A stretch of 64,000 nucleotides of DNA from NCBI GenBank assembly GCA_018417955.1, contig JACTVC010000023.1, positions 434,001-498,000 of the forward strand, read 5' to 3'. Numbering within the stretch: position 1 is the stretch's first letter; each line of letters begins with the position of its first letter. This document shows, in pieces, positions 11,447-23,228 of the stretch. Source of the DNA: Laccaria trichodermophora. Taxonomy: Eukaryota > Basidiomycota > Agaricomycetes > Agaricales > Hydnangiaceae. The notes below the pieces were generated by a model that did no database searches, had not been told where the DNA came from, and saw nothing but the letters and a program-made list of their open reading frames with translations. The translations under genes and the position numbers were made by a program.

Positions 11447-12645
11447 TCTTGAGAGTCCCTTCTAAAAAAATCATTATGCAGTTGAGGTGATGGGGGAAAC
11501 AAATCCACCTGCGCGGAGGGAAAACTCAACCGGCGGGCCCACTTCATCGTTCCGTTCGCAGATTTGAAGTGGATATTCGAAACTGTGATCTCCGTTCTCT
11601 CTTCATTTTCAACCAATTCTTGTTCTATTGAGAGGACGACGTTAATGGGCATCGCTGGAGTCCATTTGGCCCGAATGCGAGAATTTTTAAGGTGTAACAG
11701 CGATGATCCTTTTGGGTTCCCTACAGTGGTAGGTGAGTTCGTTGAAACGTATACGTGTGTGTATGATCATGCCTGGTTACGTCACGTGTCCTCTGGCAAC
11801 CCTCCCTTTTGGCGCGCGCCGTCACCTCCGTCACGCGGCTGGTAACCTCTCTCCAGCGATCCGCGTTCGCGGAGTCCTCGATAGCGTAGATAGCGTAACA
11901 CCAATGAATCCATTTTTTCCGCTCTCCCCCGTTCCCCTCTGATCCCTGTTTCCCCTCCTCCTCTTGGGATCACCGGTGTGGTCTTGCCCTCGGGCATCCC
12001 TGAACTACCAACTGGGTTGTTTGTACCTCAGCCCCCCCTCCGTTCAGTCCCTATGGCGACACCCTCATCTGTTTAAGTGAGGTGACCCCGATCGAGGAAA
12101 CCGCGCATCCCGAACGTGGAAACCGCCATTGCGACTCCTGCTTTTCCCTCGAAAACGGAATCCTCAAATGCGACTCCAACAATAGCGGATAGCGAGGCCC
12201 CGATTGCGGAATTCAAGAGTGATCGAGGAAACCTCTTTAGAGGTACCAAATAGACTACATTTTGAGAATAAAAGACAAAGCTTTAGAAGCCACGTCTATG
12301 GTGACACTCATTAGGAATAGGTAATGCATGGTAAAAATTTAGATGGGTTCTTTGCTAGAATTTGGTCTAAACTACTGGCTGCAAAAATAATAGTTGCCAT
12401 TTTTCTGGGAGGGCTCATTGAAAAATACAGTTCTCGAGCCTCTGCTTTTTTAAATGCTACAGTTCTGAGATAACATACTTTAAAGGGTTAATATAAATTA
12501 AATTCTGGCAGTCTGTATTCTCCAGTCATTCCAATGTCACGGGCCCTATCGCACCTAGGCTCAACGCAAACTACACACGTTTATAACGTCATGGGACGCC
12601 AACAAAGTTGACCTATGAGTGCAAAAAGCTACTAGGTCAGCACAG

Positions 12646-12747
12646 TTCTTTGTCTGGGAATCGAACCCAGCTTTCGCGCATGAGACGTGTATCCTTGGTA
12701 ATACTTGGGATGACAGGCGCGTGTATTGACCAATATACGAACAAAGA
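12646..12747 (-). tRNA. tRNA-Asp(GTC), intron-containing, copy 2
   Basis: Same fold as copy 1: TCTTTGT/ACAAAGA acceptor, intact D arm, CGCGC/GCGCG anticodon stem, GTC anticodon and T arm with loop TTCGATT. The intron differs in sequence from copy 1, while the mature parts agree. A T5 tract follows the 3' end on the minus strand. Confidence 0.87.
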
Positions 12748-13077
12748 TCTTGAGAGTCCCTTCTGAATAGATCACTTATTCAGCTGAGGTACTGGTGAAG
12801 GGGAAAATAATCGACCTACTAGCGCGGAGGTGGGCCCACTTCATTGTTTTCTTCGCGCATGTTAAGTGAGTATCCGAGATCAGTGAGTCCACCTTTTGTG
12901 TTCACTACAATAATCGGTGAGTTCATTGAAACGTATGCATGTATAGAAGTGACAATGGCACGCGCCCTATCGCACCTACAGTGGGCTCAACGCACACTGC
13001 ACACTTTTATAACCTCATTGGACACCAATGTTGACCTATGAATACAAAAAGCTGCTAGGTAATCATGGATCATTAAG

Positions 13078-13186
13078 ATCTTTGTCTGGGGATCGAACCC
13101 AGCTTTCGCGCATGACATGCACTCTGGTTCAACATCTGACTTTCATGACAGGCGCCTGTATTGACCAATAAGTATACGAACAAAGA
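13078..13186 (-). pseudogene. tRNA-Asp pseudogene, copy 3
   Basis: Clearly related to the other copies, with acceptor and T arm retained. The D arm has a 4-bp insertion (near 13168-13173), the anticodon stem is changed (GGCGCC in place of GCGCGC), and the discriminator base would be T. It probably does not give a functional tRNA. Confidence 0.75.
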
Positions 13187-13507
13187 TCTTGAGAGTTCCT
13201 TCTAAGAAAATCATTTATGCAAGTGAGATGAAGGGGTCAAAATGAACCTACCAGCGCGAGGTCAAACTCACTCGGGCCCACTTCATCATTTTCTTCGCGG
13301 ATTTTAAATATCCGAAATCGATGAGTTCACCTTTTGTGTTCACTACAATCATCGGCGAGTTCATTGTATACGTGCATAGGAATGCAGGCTCCAGTGCACG
13401 CGCCCTATCGCACCTGTTGAGTAGGCTCAACGCCAACTACGCGTTGTGACCTCATGGGACGCCAGAGTTGACCCTTGAATAAAAAACTTTCATTATAGCA
13501 ATCACAG

Positions 13508-13607
13508 TTCTTTGTCTGGGAATTGAACCCAGCTTTCGCGCATGAAGACGTGCAAACCTGGTAACGCCCATGACAGGCGCGTGTATTGACCAATATACGA
13601 ACAAAGA
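13508..13607 (-). tRNA. tRNA-Asp(GTC), intron-containing, copy 4
   Basis: Intact acceptor, D arm and anticodon stem/GTC loop. The T loop reads TTCAATT, a tolerated change. The intron after position 37 has its own sequence. A T6 tract follows the 3' end on the minus strand (plus-strand aaaaaa near 13480). Confidence 0.85.
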
Positions 13608-13830
13608 TATTGAAAGTCCCTTTAAGAAAAAAAATTGTTTAGGCAGCTGAGGTACCGGTGAAGGGGAGGGAACTACCTACGCGGAGGTCAAACTCACCCG
13701 AGCCCTCTTCATCGTTCTCTTCGCAGATTTATGTAAAATGGATATCCGAAACAGTGATCTTTCCCCTCAGTGTTGTTCGCTCAATTCCTGATTGGTTCGC
13801 CCGGCTCTGTTGAGTGGATGACGTGGATGG

Positions 13831-14362
13831 GCTTCGCTAGAGACTGTGTAACCCGAGTTCCGAATACTGTAAAGGCGTGAAACCACTGTCACGACTCATT
13901 AAAAAAATTTGAGGAAGGCTGTCATCAGGAAGGGTTACAGAGCTCGTAATCGAAGGCCGGAGTTCAAACTCACCCATTTCTTTGCGAAAAATGGATAGCC
14001 GAAACGGTGGTCTCCATTTCGGTGTGTGCAGTCACCCGTTCAAGTTCCCCTCATCAGCTGCAAGAACTAACGTAAAGGTGGAGGAACGGCCATTGAATAT
14101 TGAGCGCTTGAGTCAGAATGTGAGTTTTTTACCGGTTCTTTTGGAAGACATCAGCCGGTAGAGAGTGCGTTAGAGCCGTTTGACAGTGGAATGGAAGACG
14201 TGTCTGACATGTCCAGCGTCTTCCCAAACAGATCAGCTGATGATCAATGCCTCCGAACTGCAACGTTCTCCCTGTCAGTCGTTCATGACAAGACTATAAC
14301 TAATCCAGTGAGCACTAACGCCCATCATCCCCCGCTCTCCCACTGTCCACAGTGTCTAATAC
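13831..14362. other. Region between tRNA array and DUF2235 gene
   Basis: Partial decayed copies of the array's flanking block continue to about 14000 (cgaaaatggatagccgaaacggtgg). The rest is the promoter side of the DUF2235 gene; no core promoter element was recognised. Confidence 0.4.
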
Positions 14363-16605
14363 ATGTCCACCACAGCAGCAGACGAAGGCCACTTGCGCTC
14401 AGCGAGCACGCTATCCGATACAGCCACACTAACAGCCAACTCGCCCCAATCGTCGGCGTTTATCAAGCCTGGTGTGCTTCCCGTGAAGGAGGGCTCGATA
14501 ACTAACGGTCCTACCCTCCTCGTTGTTCCGCCTGAACATGCTGCGCGGACGCTGGTGTTATGTTTTGATGGGACGGGTGACCAGTGCGCTCGCTTTTCTT
14601 CTCTTCTCTTTTGTTATCGTTGTGAATGACGATGTTCAAGATTCGACGCGGATGTATGCGTCTTCAAACTTCTGTGAACGCCCTGATAACCGAAAGCCTT
14701 GCGTAGAACTCGAGCATCGTTCAATTTTTCAGCATGCTCGCAAAAGACGATCCAGACAGACAGATGGTGTACTATCAAGTAAATGACTCTCTTCCCCCCA
14801 TCCCATTTAAAGCTTCCCCTCTTACCCTACATGTTGTTTAGGCTGGTATAGGCACGTATACGCCTCCGCAGATCGCTACACCCTTGTTCGCAAAGTTCTC
14901 CAAGGTCAGCTTGTCTTGCGGAGTCATACCAGATGGCACACGTTCTCACTTTTGCTCTGCTTAAATGAAGACTGTGGATGAAGCTATCGCGTGGAACCTT
15001 GATGCTCACATCATGGGTAAGAACCCTCATATATGCGTGTTGTTTGCTCGATTTACATGCTTATTCCAGGCGGATACGAGTTTCTAATGCAAAACTGTAC
15101 GTTCGCCCAGTTCTCTACTTACTTTCCGTACTGACCTCTCCCCATTCATTCAGATAAAGGCGGTGACAGAATCTGCATCTTCGGTACGTCCTCCCACCAA
15201 CCCACATTCTTCCATCTCACCTTTCCCTCAATCAAGGCTTTTCTCGCGGTGCATATACCGCACGTTGGTCAGTCCGTCTCTCCTCTCATTCCGTCGAAAA
15301 CTTGCTTCATACCTACCGTCATTCTTAACTAGCCTTGCCGGGATGATCCACAAAATTGGGCTCCTGCCAGCATGCAACCACCAACAAGTCCCATTCGCGT
15401 ACAAGATGTACACGCGCCCTGACGAATTGGGTTGGAAACAATCAAACGCGTTCAAGAGGGCTTTTTCGATTGACGTGGATATTGAGTTTGTGGGCGTTTG
15501 GTAAGTCTTTTCCCATCCTTCCTTCACACCCCCTCCTCTTCAACCTGAACTCTCCTCGCAGGGACACAGTCAACTCCGTAGGCCTAATCCCGCGCCGCCT
15601 CCCATTCACAACCTCAAACACCATCGTCCGTACATTCAGACACGCCGTCTCCCTAGACGAGCGCCGCGCAAAGTTCAAAGCGAATTTATGGAACAGGCCT
15701 AATGACGATGAGAAGACACTTAGTGTGACCGATCAGCATGTTGAGCTGATTAAGCAGAAGGCTGGGCCGCATCCTAGTAAAAGTAGGTTGCATGCGCTTG
15801 AGAAGCAGTATGGTGTTGAGAGGTTGAAGGCGACGGATATTGATGAGGTGCGTTGAAGGTTTACCTCAAAGAGAGGAGTGCTTACGCAGATGGCGTTGTA
15901 GGTTTGGTTCGCTGGATGTCATTGTGGTTCGTGTCCTTTCTTGCTTCTAATGCTCGTTTCTGATGATGATAATATGCCTTCCTGCAGACGTGGGTGGCGG
16001 TTCTGGTACGTGACCCACTCTCGTTCAATCCGTTTGTTAACTAACATTCACTATCATCAGTGGCAAACGGCGCCAAACCCGTCCTAGCACGCATCCCCCT
16101 CCGCTGGATGATCCGCGAAACATTCAAACGCGAAACAGGGATAATGTTCCACGCCGACGGCCTAAAACTCATAGGCCTCTCCCCCTCCTCGCTCTACCCC
16201 ATCGTCTTACCACGCCCACCAGCCCTCCCCGTCCCCGCAACACTCTCCCTCCTCTCCATCCCCAAAGTGCCCCAAGAACCCATATACGACGTCGTTGAAG
16301 CCTTTCCCACCGAATCAGAGGAAGAACTCGACCTCCACGATGCCCTGGCGCCTATATACGATCAACTTAGCTTGAGCTGGTGGTGGTGGATTTTGGAGAT
16401 CATTCCGCTTAGGCAGAGAAGGCAGAGGAGCGACGATGTTTGGGTTACGTGGTTTGCGTGGAATTGGGGTAGGGGAAGGGTTATTCCGGGGCAGACGAAG
16501 AAGGGGGTTAGGGTTCATAGGAGTGTGAAGATTAGGATGGATGCTGCTGGAGGGTATGAGCCGAGGGCGAATTTGGATTTGGGGAGGGTTACTTGGGTTG
16601 ATTGA
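14363..16605 (+). CDS. DUF2235 (alpha/beta hydrolase-like) protein, 13 exons
   Basis: Protein of the DUF2235 family, which shares its fold with the Tle1-type phospholipases of bacterial type VI secretion; enzymatic activity in fungi is not established. Exons: 14363-14583, 14641-14653, 14707-14778, 14842-14904, 14971-15016, 15070-15096, 15154-15183, 15237-15267, 15333-15500, 15562-15847, 15902-15926, 15988-16005, 16061-16605; 514 codons plus stop. Motifs in order: TLVLCFDGTGDQFDADNSS (Asp-rich start), AGIGTYTPPQ, GGYEFLMQNYKGGDRICIFG, the nucleophile elbow GFSRGAYTARCLAG, VGVWDTVNSVG, and the late WFAGCHCDVGGG with probable catalytic Asp/His context. Exon 2 is only 13 nt and exon 12 only 18 nt; both are needed to restore the motifs. 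The 3' exon is long and proline-rich. No disruption was seen. Confidence 0.9.
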
Positions 16606-17039
16606 TGTGATGAGAGTGCCCTTTTTTGGGGTGGGGGAGGGGGTGTGTATGTTTTTATCTTTATCACTGGTAGCCGTGGAGGTGTAAGAGTATGCCTTTT
16701 TTTTTTCTTGTTACGTTGTAATAGTATGACTTGACTTGAATATATGTTGAGCTTGGAGTTGTATTCCCTTTTTGTATCCGTCTTGGCTTGATATTGGATG
16801 CGTACTTGAGTGGAAGTTCGTATAATTTCAGTCGGGGGTACTGCCAGAGACCTGCGCCGAATGATGGATCAACGCATTCATGGAGGCTGTAGTGGGCCCC
16901 GAACCGCCGCTCCGTAAGCCCTTGAGGTACCTGTAGAGATGTTTGGTGTTAGACTGTTAGTGACGACTTGAATTCGGCAGGAAACGAAGAAGACCCATAC
17001 GTTGCGATGCACTTGCTCTACGCGGCTTCCCAATGGGAT
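16606..17039. other. Region downstream of the DUF2235 gene
   Basis: It contains the 3' UTR (T-rich and poly-purine tracts at 16620-16760) and then unassigned sequence. No gene was recognised. Confidence 0.4.
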
Positions 17040-17900
17040 TGAGTTCACCTCCCATAAGCTACCACATAGGAGAGAATCGAAGTGGAGGAAGAGGCGGGTG
17101 GTTGAGAGGCGTTGTAGATAATCGGGAGGACGACCGTCAGGTTATCTGCCGTTTGCGACGATGGAAGACGACGAATCGGTGTTTCGGCTGGATGATATGA
17201 GGCGGCCGGAGCTGCTGTTTCCTCTTGCAAATACATCCAGCTTCACGCATGCATACGGGGAGTAGGGAAGGTGAGAGTTAGGCTGGTGCAGAGACCTGGA
17301 CGTGAGCTTGTTATTCGAGAAGGTAATAAAGAAGTTATAGACTTTTAACATACCTGACGCCACATGCCAGCAGCCCAGGGTACACAACTATCCAGGTTGC
17401 GCGGAATCAACTGGTGATGGAGAAACTTGAAGATGACCCGTTACAAGAAAGGAACTCATTCGCCCGAACCATCGGAAATGCGGGCCACAAGAACGAGGAA
17501 GGCCTTGGACTTTGGGCCCACTACTAAGAATAGGCAGAGGGCTTCCATCCATTCAGAGTTTCGCAAGCTAAGGAAGCCTCATGTGTGAGTGAAAACCTGT
17601 CGTGATAAAGCTGTAGTTGATTAGCAGAAGAAGAGTCAGAAGGGATAGAAAGATGACGCACTGAACTATCCAGTTCCATGTAATACAGCGGTACCCGACT
17701 GTTGAATCGGCATGGACGGGGACGGTGCGCAGCCCTACTGTGGGTTGTGCGTGCAGAAAACTCATGATGATCGGCATGCACTCTGCTCGTCGCTCGGAGA
17801 CATTGAAAGGCCACGTCCTGATGGTTTCAATCTTTTTTATCTTGCTGCTGGGAAGGTGTGCTGGTTGACATTCAGTTGGCGTCGAGAGGCGTGATGGGCA
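17040..17900 (-). pseudogene. Possible decayed multi-exon membrane-protein gene
   Basis: Minus-strand frames include two hydrophobic stretches typical of membrane helices (about 17640-17680, IVQCVIFLSLLTLLLLINYS) and a piece reading KVYNFFITFSNN near 17340. Splice-like signals occur, but no continuous model was found and the family was not identified. The part at about 17130-17360 resembles the sequence at 63780-64000 at the right edge, so it belongs to a dispersed duplicated sequence. It could also be a non-coding repeat. Confidence 0.3.
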
Positions 17901-18354
17901 AGGTCAAGATGGTCAAACATGACCGTCTCACGACTTCTTTGATCTTAACCACCATTGATCCTTGCCAGATATGATACCGCTTCACGGGCTGGCCCGCCCT
18001 CTGGTCTTTCACACCTAGTCAAGCTGCCTCGATATCCTCCGCGGTTTATGGAGTTAGGGGTACTTACTCTTTCCTCGTCTAACTCATCATCTTTTCATTA
18101 TCCCACAGGATAGATCTGACGTGACTGTTTCAACGTCCCCATCTCGACAATGAGTCCGCTGAGACGTTCAGCCCCTCTAACGCGATGACCTACCAGCAGT
18201 TTCTGCTGGGTTGCCAATGTCCAATCGCGCGCTGCACGTCTCCCAACGCCCTTCCTTCCATTTTGCTGCATTCTAATCGTTGTGCTGGACTGGCCAACGA
18301 GATCCCACTGTCACCTTTCCGCTCAAGGCTCTACAGGACCGTGTAACTCCAGCG

Positions 18355-18690
18355 TACAGTTCCCCTTTGATCGACAGACGGCGGCGAGGCAACGCGCAAC
18401 AATTTGGATTGGCGATGCCTGAGTTGGCAGTGTAATGATGAATTATCGGACTGGGCCATCAGCGAAGGGAGGGGGACGAGCGTGCGGGTGACGTAACACG
18501 CAGCTCCTGAAACGCACAGTTGCCCGTCTGTATACGGACAGCGGGCAAGGCGACGTGGAACTCTTCGGATTGACGAGACTTGGGCTGGCAATAGAGTGAC
18601 GGTGAACTGTCGGACGCGCGCCCTCAGAGAACATCCGATCGAAGTCCCACTTCCGGAGGGTGTTCGACGTCTCCATAGAGCAGGGACTGC
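18355..18690. repeat. Diverged tandem duplication, unit about 165 bp
   Basis: The segment from about 18355 (cagttcccctttgatcg) recurs from about 18520 (cagttgcccgtctgtatacg). Aligned landmarks include ttggattggcgatgcctgagttgg against tcggattgacgagacttgggctgg, and tatcggactgggcc against tgtcggacgcgcgc. ORFs across it lack recognisable domains. Confidence 0.55.
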
Positions 18691-18939
18691 TGTCTGGTGG
18701 TTGGATCAAACGAGACGGCTGCAAGGTTGGGGAGCGGTGTGGTTTCTCAGTAACGAGGAGCACCGCCCCTTCGAATTCTTCGCTCTCGAAGTGGTGGCCT
18801 TGTTCCATAATTTCCACCCACAAAACTCGCGACTACTGCGCTCGGTCGCAGATCACGACCTTGCACAGCACAAGAAGTATCGCATATGGTGAACGAACGA
18901 GAAGCCAAACCACACATGCCTGCTGCTGTATTTTCCTCC

Positions 18940-19539
18940 TAGTGATGTGACGGCCCGGCTTGGCCTGGAAGCCGTGGCTTTGGCCTGGCTTTTGAGAGCT
19001 CGGGCTTGAGATTTCTCGAGCCCGAGCCCTGGGCCCAAGCCAGCCAAAGCCGTCTGTGGCTTGGGCTTAGGCCACGGCCTGTAAGCAAGGAGTAAGAAGA
19101 AAAGCTGGTATATGAGTTAATATGCATTTTATGTCATTGAATTTTGCAACTTAGCTTGAAATGAGTCAATATGCAAGAACTGTCAGAATATGGTGAGATT
19201 GGATTTGCGGGATAGTCCAAAGTGCTCACATGGTGTGATTCAAGCAGGTAAATCGATCATCAATTGATTTTTGTTGGCGGTGTTACCTGTCAATTCTGAT
19301 GTGATTCTCGAGGACAGGCAATGTGAGCTTAGTCTTTTTTTTTTTTCACTGTAGAGGTTGTTTATACACCTAATTATCAGCTGCACAAAGCCGTGGCCTG
19401 AGCCGCGGCTCAGGGCTTTGAAGAAGTGAAGCCTGAGCCGCAGGCCACACCAAGCCCTGCGACGGCTTCACAGAGCTTGGCCTCAGAAGGCTCGGCTTGG
19501 GCTGGCTTGCGGCTTTCAGGCCAGGCCGGCACATCACTA
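18940..19539. mobile_element. hAT-like MITE with TAGTGATGTG ends
   Basis: A 600-bp element with ends tagtgatgtg and cacatcacta, and imperfect inverted GC-rich subterminal repeats built from GGCTT/GGCCT motifs. It is flanked by a perfect 8-bp duplication, tttcctcc (18932-18939 and 19540-19547). The TAG-type end plus 8-bp duplication fits Ac-like hAT elements. There is no transposase ORF. It is a different family from the CAAGGGGG MITEs. Confidence 0.88.
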
Positions 19540-19547
19540 TTTCCTCC

Positions 19548-19808
19548 TCTTCCGTTCGAATTCGGGTTGAGGGGGGTTTGGAGCCAGGCAGGGGGTGTCA
19601 ATCTGGGTACACAGAGGATGGTATTCTACAAATCCGTGATTTTGGGTAGCAACTGGCCTTCTGTAGTAACATAGGTCAGGAAATCGTATAAAGCAGAGCG
19701 AGGTGGACTGTTGCTGAAGACCGTTGTGGTCACATGTCATGTGACCACAACACCTCAACAGCATGGCAATTGGCGCTCTAACGATTCCTGTTATCAACCA
19801 CCATCATC
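19548..19808. other. Upstream region of the NLR gene
   Basis: About 260 bp between the MITE and the first NLR ATG. Direct and inverted copies of tcacatgt/acatgtga near 19729-19742 form a short palindrome. It is the likely promoter, but no core element was recognised with certainty. Confidence 0.4.
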
Positions 19809-20965
19809 ATGAACGCAAACGCAACTATCGAGACCAACGACGCAAACAACAACAATATGAATACTACCTGGTTGAATCCCACGGCAAACGACCTTCTGCA
19901 AGCGATCAACGGAGGCGGCCTTTCTGCACTCGAGGTCGTCGCTACCTCTGGTGGCACCTCTCCACCTTTGAAGGCGGCTGCCGTTGAGGCCTTAGCCATC
20001 ATCGGGATTGTTGGGGTGTGTGTCCTTACTTCAATCACTGTCACATCTATCTAAGTGACAGCATTAGAAATTCAATACCAACAAGAAAGATTGGACTGCT
20101 TTTTCTAATAGTCTCATTGGGAAAATTGTGGATATTGTCTGGGCAACTTGTCAATACAATGGGAATCAGGTTCCATTGAATTTGCAACATGACTATGAGA
20201 ATCTGAAAGGGTGTGTGGTTCAAATGGTTTTATTATGTATACTACCTGGATTCAAGTCATGCACTAGTGTTGTTGACCATTTGAAAGAAGAAGTCATGAA
20301 GATCCAACAGCAGAACACATGGAAGAGACTTGCCAATTATCAAAAGGATCAAGAATATATTGCAGGTTTGCAGGTTAAACTGGATGCACTTGTGAGCATG
20401 TTTCACAAATCTTAGCTGTTCTTTATCACCTATTTTATTTGATTTTCAAGCCCAACTTTCAAGCCTGTTTTAGGGTTGAGGAAGGTTTACAAGAAGCAAG
20501 TAAGTCAAGTCATAAATACCTAACTTGGCATTATTTCTTAACTTGGTCAGATGCCAAGAGGGGTGCTTGGGAACATCCCATAGTGACTGAACATAACAAA
20601 GATAATATGTCTATTGAAGGAAGAGATGTTGGTGAAGGGTCCACAACTACAGAAAATGGTATGCACAAACCTTATTTCTGATGCCATTTCTTGATAGCTT
20701 TTTTGAATTTTAAAGTACCTCAGACAAGTGTGCTTGGGCAGGCACATGATTTTCAAATCAATGATAGTGTTTTCAATTCTGCAAATATTGTGAGTAATAG
20801 GCTTTCAAAAATGCCCTTTCTTGAGACCATTGGTGTACTATAGATCAATATCAATGACAATAGGGGACTTGAAGCCAAGATGGCAGATGTAGTGGAGCAG
20901 TCAAATGTAAGTCATATAAATGGGTAAAATCTATTACTGGCTTATATCATCAATAAATAATCCAG

Positions 20966-22455
20966 GTAGAAAAGTGGCTGCAAGAGCTCAAAGCTCCATC
21001 ACATGGCAGAGTAAGAGACAGGTGCATGCCTGGAACTCGGGAGGATGTGCTCACCCTTATCAAAACATGGCTTGGTGATCTAAATGAGCCTAATATTTTC
21101 TGGCTTTCTGGCAGTCCTGGCTCTGGAAAGACAACAATTGCTTCAACTGTGGTTGCTGATTTTGACTGTTTCTCTGGGCAATTCTTTTTCTGTCGTGATG
21201 AGGCTGAGTTTCGGGATCCAAATAACTTATGGAGACATATTGCTTTGGATCTTTCTCTTGGATCCAGTGATCTTGGAAAGTCTATAGCTCAGGCACTGGA
21301 GACCCAGAAAGCTAACATCAGAGGCCTTGATATCTCTATGCAATTTGAGCATCTTATTGTCAAGCCTTTACAGCAGTTTTTTGGGAGCTCTGTAAAGCCT
21401 CTTCTCATTGTTATTGATGCCCTTGATGAATGTGATTCATATGAGAAACTCTTGCCTTCATTGGTATCTTGGTCTCACCTCTCTAAATCTTTGAAACTCC
21501 TTATTACAAGCCGCAATTATCACAAGATTCAGAGTAGCCTAAGATCTGTCAGTGTTCATCATAGTCTACATACTGGGCATGGAGTTTCTTCTGAGAGTTC
21601 TCATGACCTTGAAAAATACTTTCTTACAAGATTTTTTGAGGTAACTGGGTTGCCTTCAAAGTGGCCTGGTCCAGACAAAGTATTATTTCTTGTGGGAAAA
21701 GCTGCTGGGTTATTTATTTGGGCTAAATCTGCAATGGACTTTATCTTGTATGATGGAGGTGATCCTGAAGAGAGGCTAGATATCATTTCTAGTGATTCTG
21801 GAGAAGGAATTGATGTTGTTGATAGCCTGTATCATCAGGTTATTTCTCTTGCTTTGCAAGGTCTCAGAGAACCAGAGAAAACTAGTTTAAAATTAGTTCT
21901 GGGTTCTATAATCATTGCAAAGAACCCACTTCGCATCAAGGATTTAACAGAGCTTCTGGAAGTGAAAGATAGATTCATAAATTCAATAATTGGTCAACTC
22001 AGCCCAATTTTATCCATCAGTAGTACAAGCCATGTACATATCTGCCATCAGACAGTGGCAGATTTTCTCATTAATTCTGAGCGCTCTCAAGACTTGTGGG
22101 TTGATCCTCAGTTTCATAGTCTCTGCTTTGCTGGGTCTTGCTTGAAGCTTATGAATGAAAAACTAAAGTTCAACTTCTTTGATCTAAAAACATCCCATAT
22201 TTTAAACAAGGGCATACCAGAGCTGAATGACCACATGGAAAGTGTAAAATCCACAGCTTTAGATCATGCAAGCTACTTCTGGGCCAGCTATTTGAAGAAG
22301 GATTGTGATAAAATATCAGAGCTGAAAGTGCAGGCTGAAGTAGAGAAATTTTTGATGGTCCATCTTTTACACTGGCTAGAAATTATGAGTCTCATGGGAA
22401 GAGTAAACCATGCTGCTCAACTACTATTGTTAGCTGCACATTGGAGCAAAGTGAG
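20966..22455 (+). CDS. NACHT NTPase exon of the NLR
   Basis: Starts in KWLQELKAPSHGRVRDRCMP, the linker usual before basidiomycete NACHT domains. The P-loop is WLSGSPGSGKTTIAST (about 21100-21150), the Walker B region is LLIVIDALDECD (about 21402-21435), and the sensor-like stretch is LKLLITSRNY. A GLFIWAKSAMDF segment and the HICHQTVADFLINSERS winged-helix part follow. The ATP-binding residues are all present, so the switch domain looks intact up to the MITE. Long unspliced exons like this are usual for the family. Confidence 0.9.
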
Positions 22456-22653
22456 TAGATAGATATATAATTTAACACTGTACTAACTTGAAAAAACTGT
22501 AGGTTTTAAAACCCAGCTTGTCAGACTTTGCAAAAGATGCAAACAGATTTGTTATGGAATTTTTGGAACCAATAGCTGGTGCAGCACCACATATATATTT
22601 GTCAGCACTGCCATTTGCTCCACAAAATTCAAGGATCTCCATGCATTTTCTTA

Positions 22654-23187
22654 GGGTCAGTTCGGCTGAAAAACCTGCCCAGGTTTTTGGAAAACCTAGT
22701 TACCGAATATAGCACCTTTTGATGGTTCCCCTTTCAAGCCCTTTTACCTAAGAAAATATTCGGACTCCGCATGGGCGCTCCTCACGCGACCTTCCACGCT
22801 GTCACACGTCGACGGCTATCATCCCAAATATGTTGCTCGCTGTCAAGCACAATGAGCTTATATTTTATAATCATTTTCAATGTAAATCATTTGATACAAT
22901 AAATTCTGCTGATATTTTAAAATAGACACAAAAAGAAAAGAAGATTTAGGTAATAGAAGTGTGCTATATGTGAGCTCACTGTGTTGAACGACGACGAGAG
23001 ACCTCGGGACAACGTCGAGGGTTGCGTGGAAAGGTTTGGGCGGTGATGACGTTGGATGAGAAGCGCCCATGCGGAGTCCGAATATTTTCTTAGGTAAAAG
23101 GGCTTGAAAGGGGAACCATCAAAAGGTGCTATATTCGGTAACTAGGTTTTCCAAAAACCTGGGCAGGTTTTTCAGCCGAACTGACCC
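22654..23187. mobile_element. PIF/Harbinger-like MITE inserted in the NLR exon
   Basis: A 534-bp element bounded by TTA at 22651-22653 and 23188-23190 (3-bp target duplication). Its inverted repeats start gggtcagttcggctg and stay identical for over 110 bp (22654-22776 against 23065-23187). A 3-bp TTA duplication with GGG-starting ends fits PIF/Harbinger. The inner part is rich in CpG while the surrounding NLR is poor in it, and together with the near-identical repeats this points to a recent insertion. It has no coding capacity. Confidence 0.92.
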
Positions 23188-23228
23188 TTAAGTTCTTTCC
23201 AAAGACATTGACTGTAAACATGGGTCAA

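Larger units (their letters stand above)
11201..13830 (-). repeat. Tandem array of tRNA-Asp-containing units
   Basis: Four diverged repeats each carry a tRNA-Asp copy plus flanking sequence: a catgggacgc...ttgacctatgaa stretch on the tRNA 3' side, and an aacaaagatcttgagagtcc stretch followed by a conserved block with caccttttgtgttcactacaat on the 5' side. The last three tRNAs are 430-432 bp apart. The first is 1300 bp from the second, because that interval holds extra sequence including an AT-rich stretch (about 12240-12500). Confidence 0.8.
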
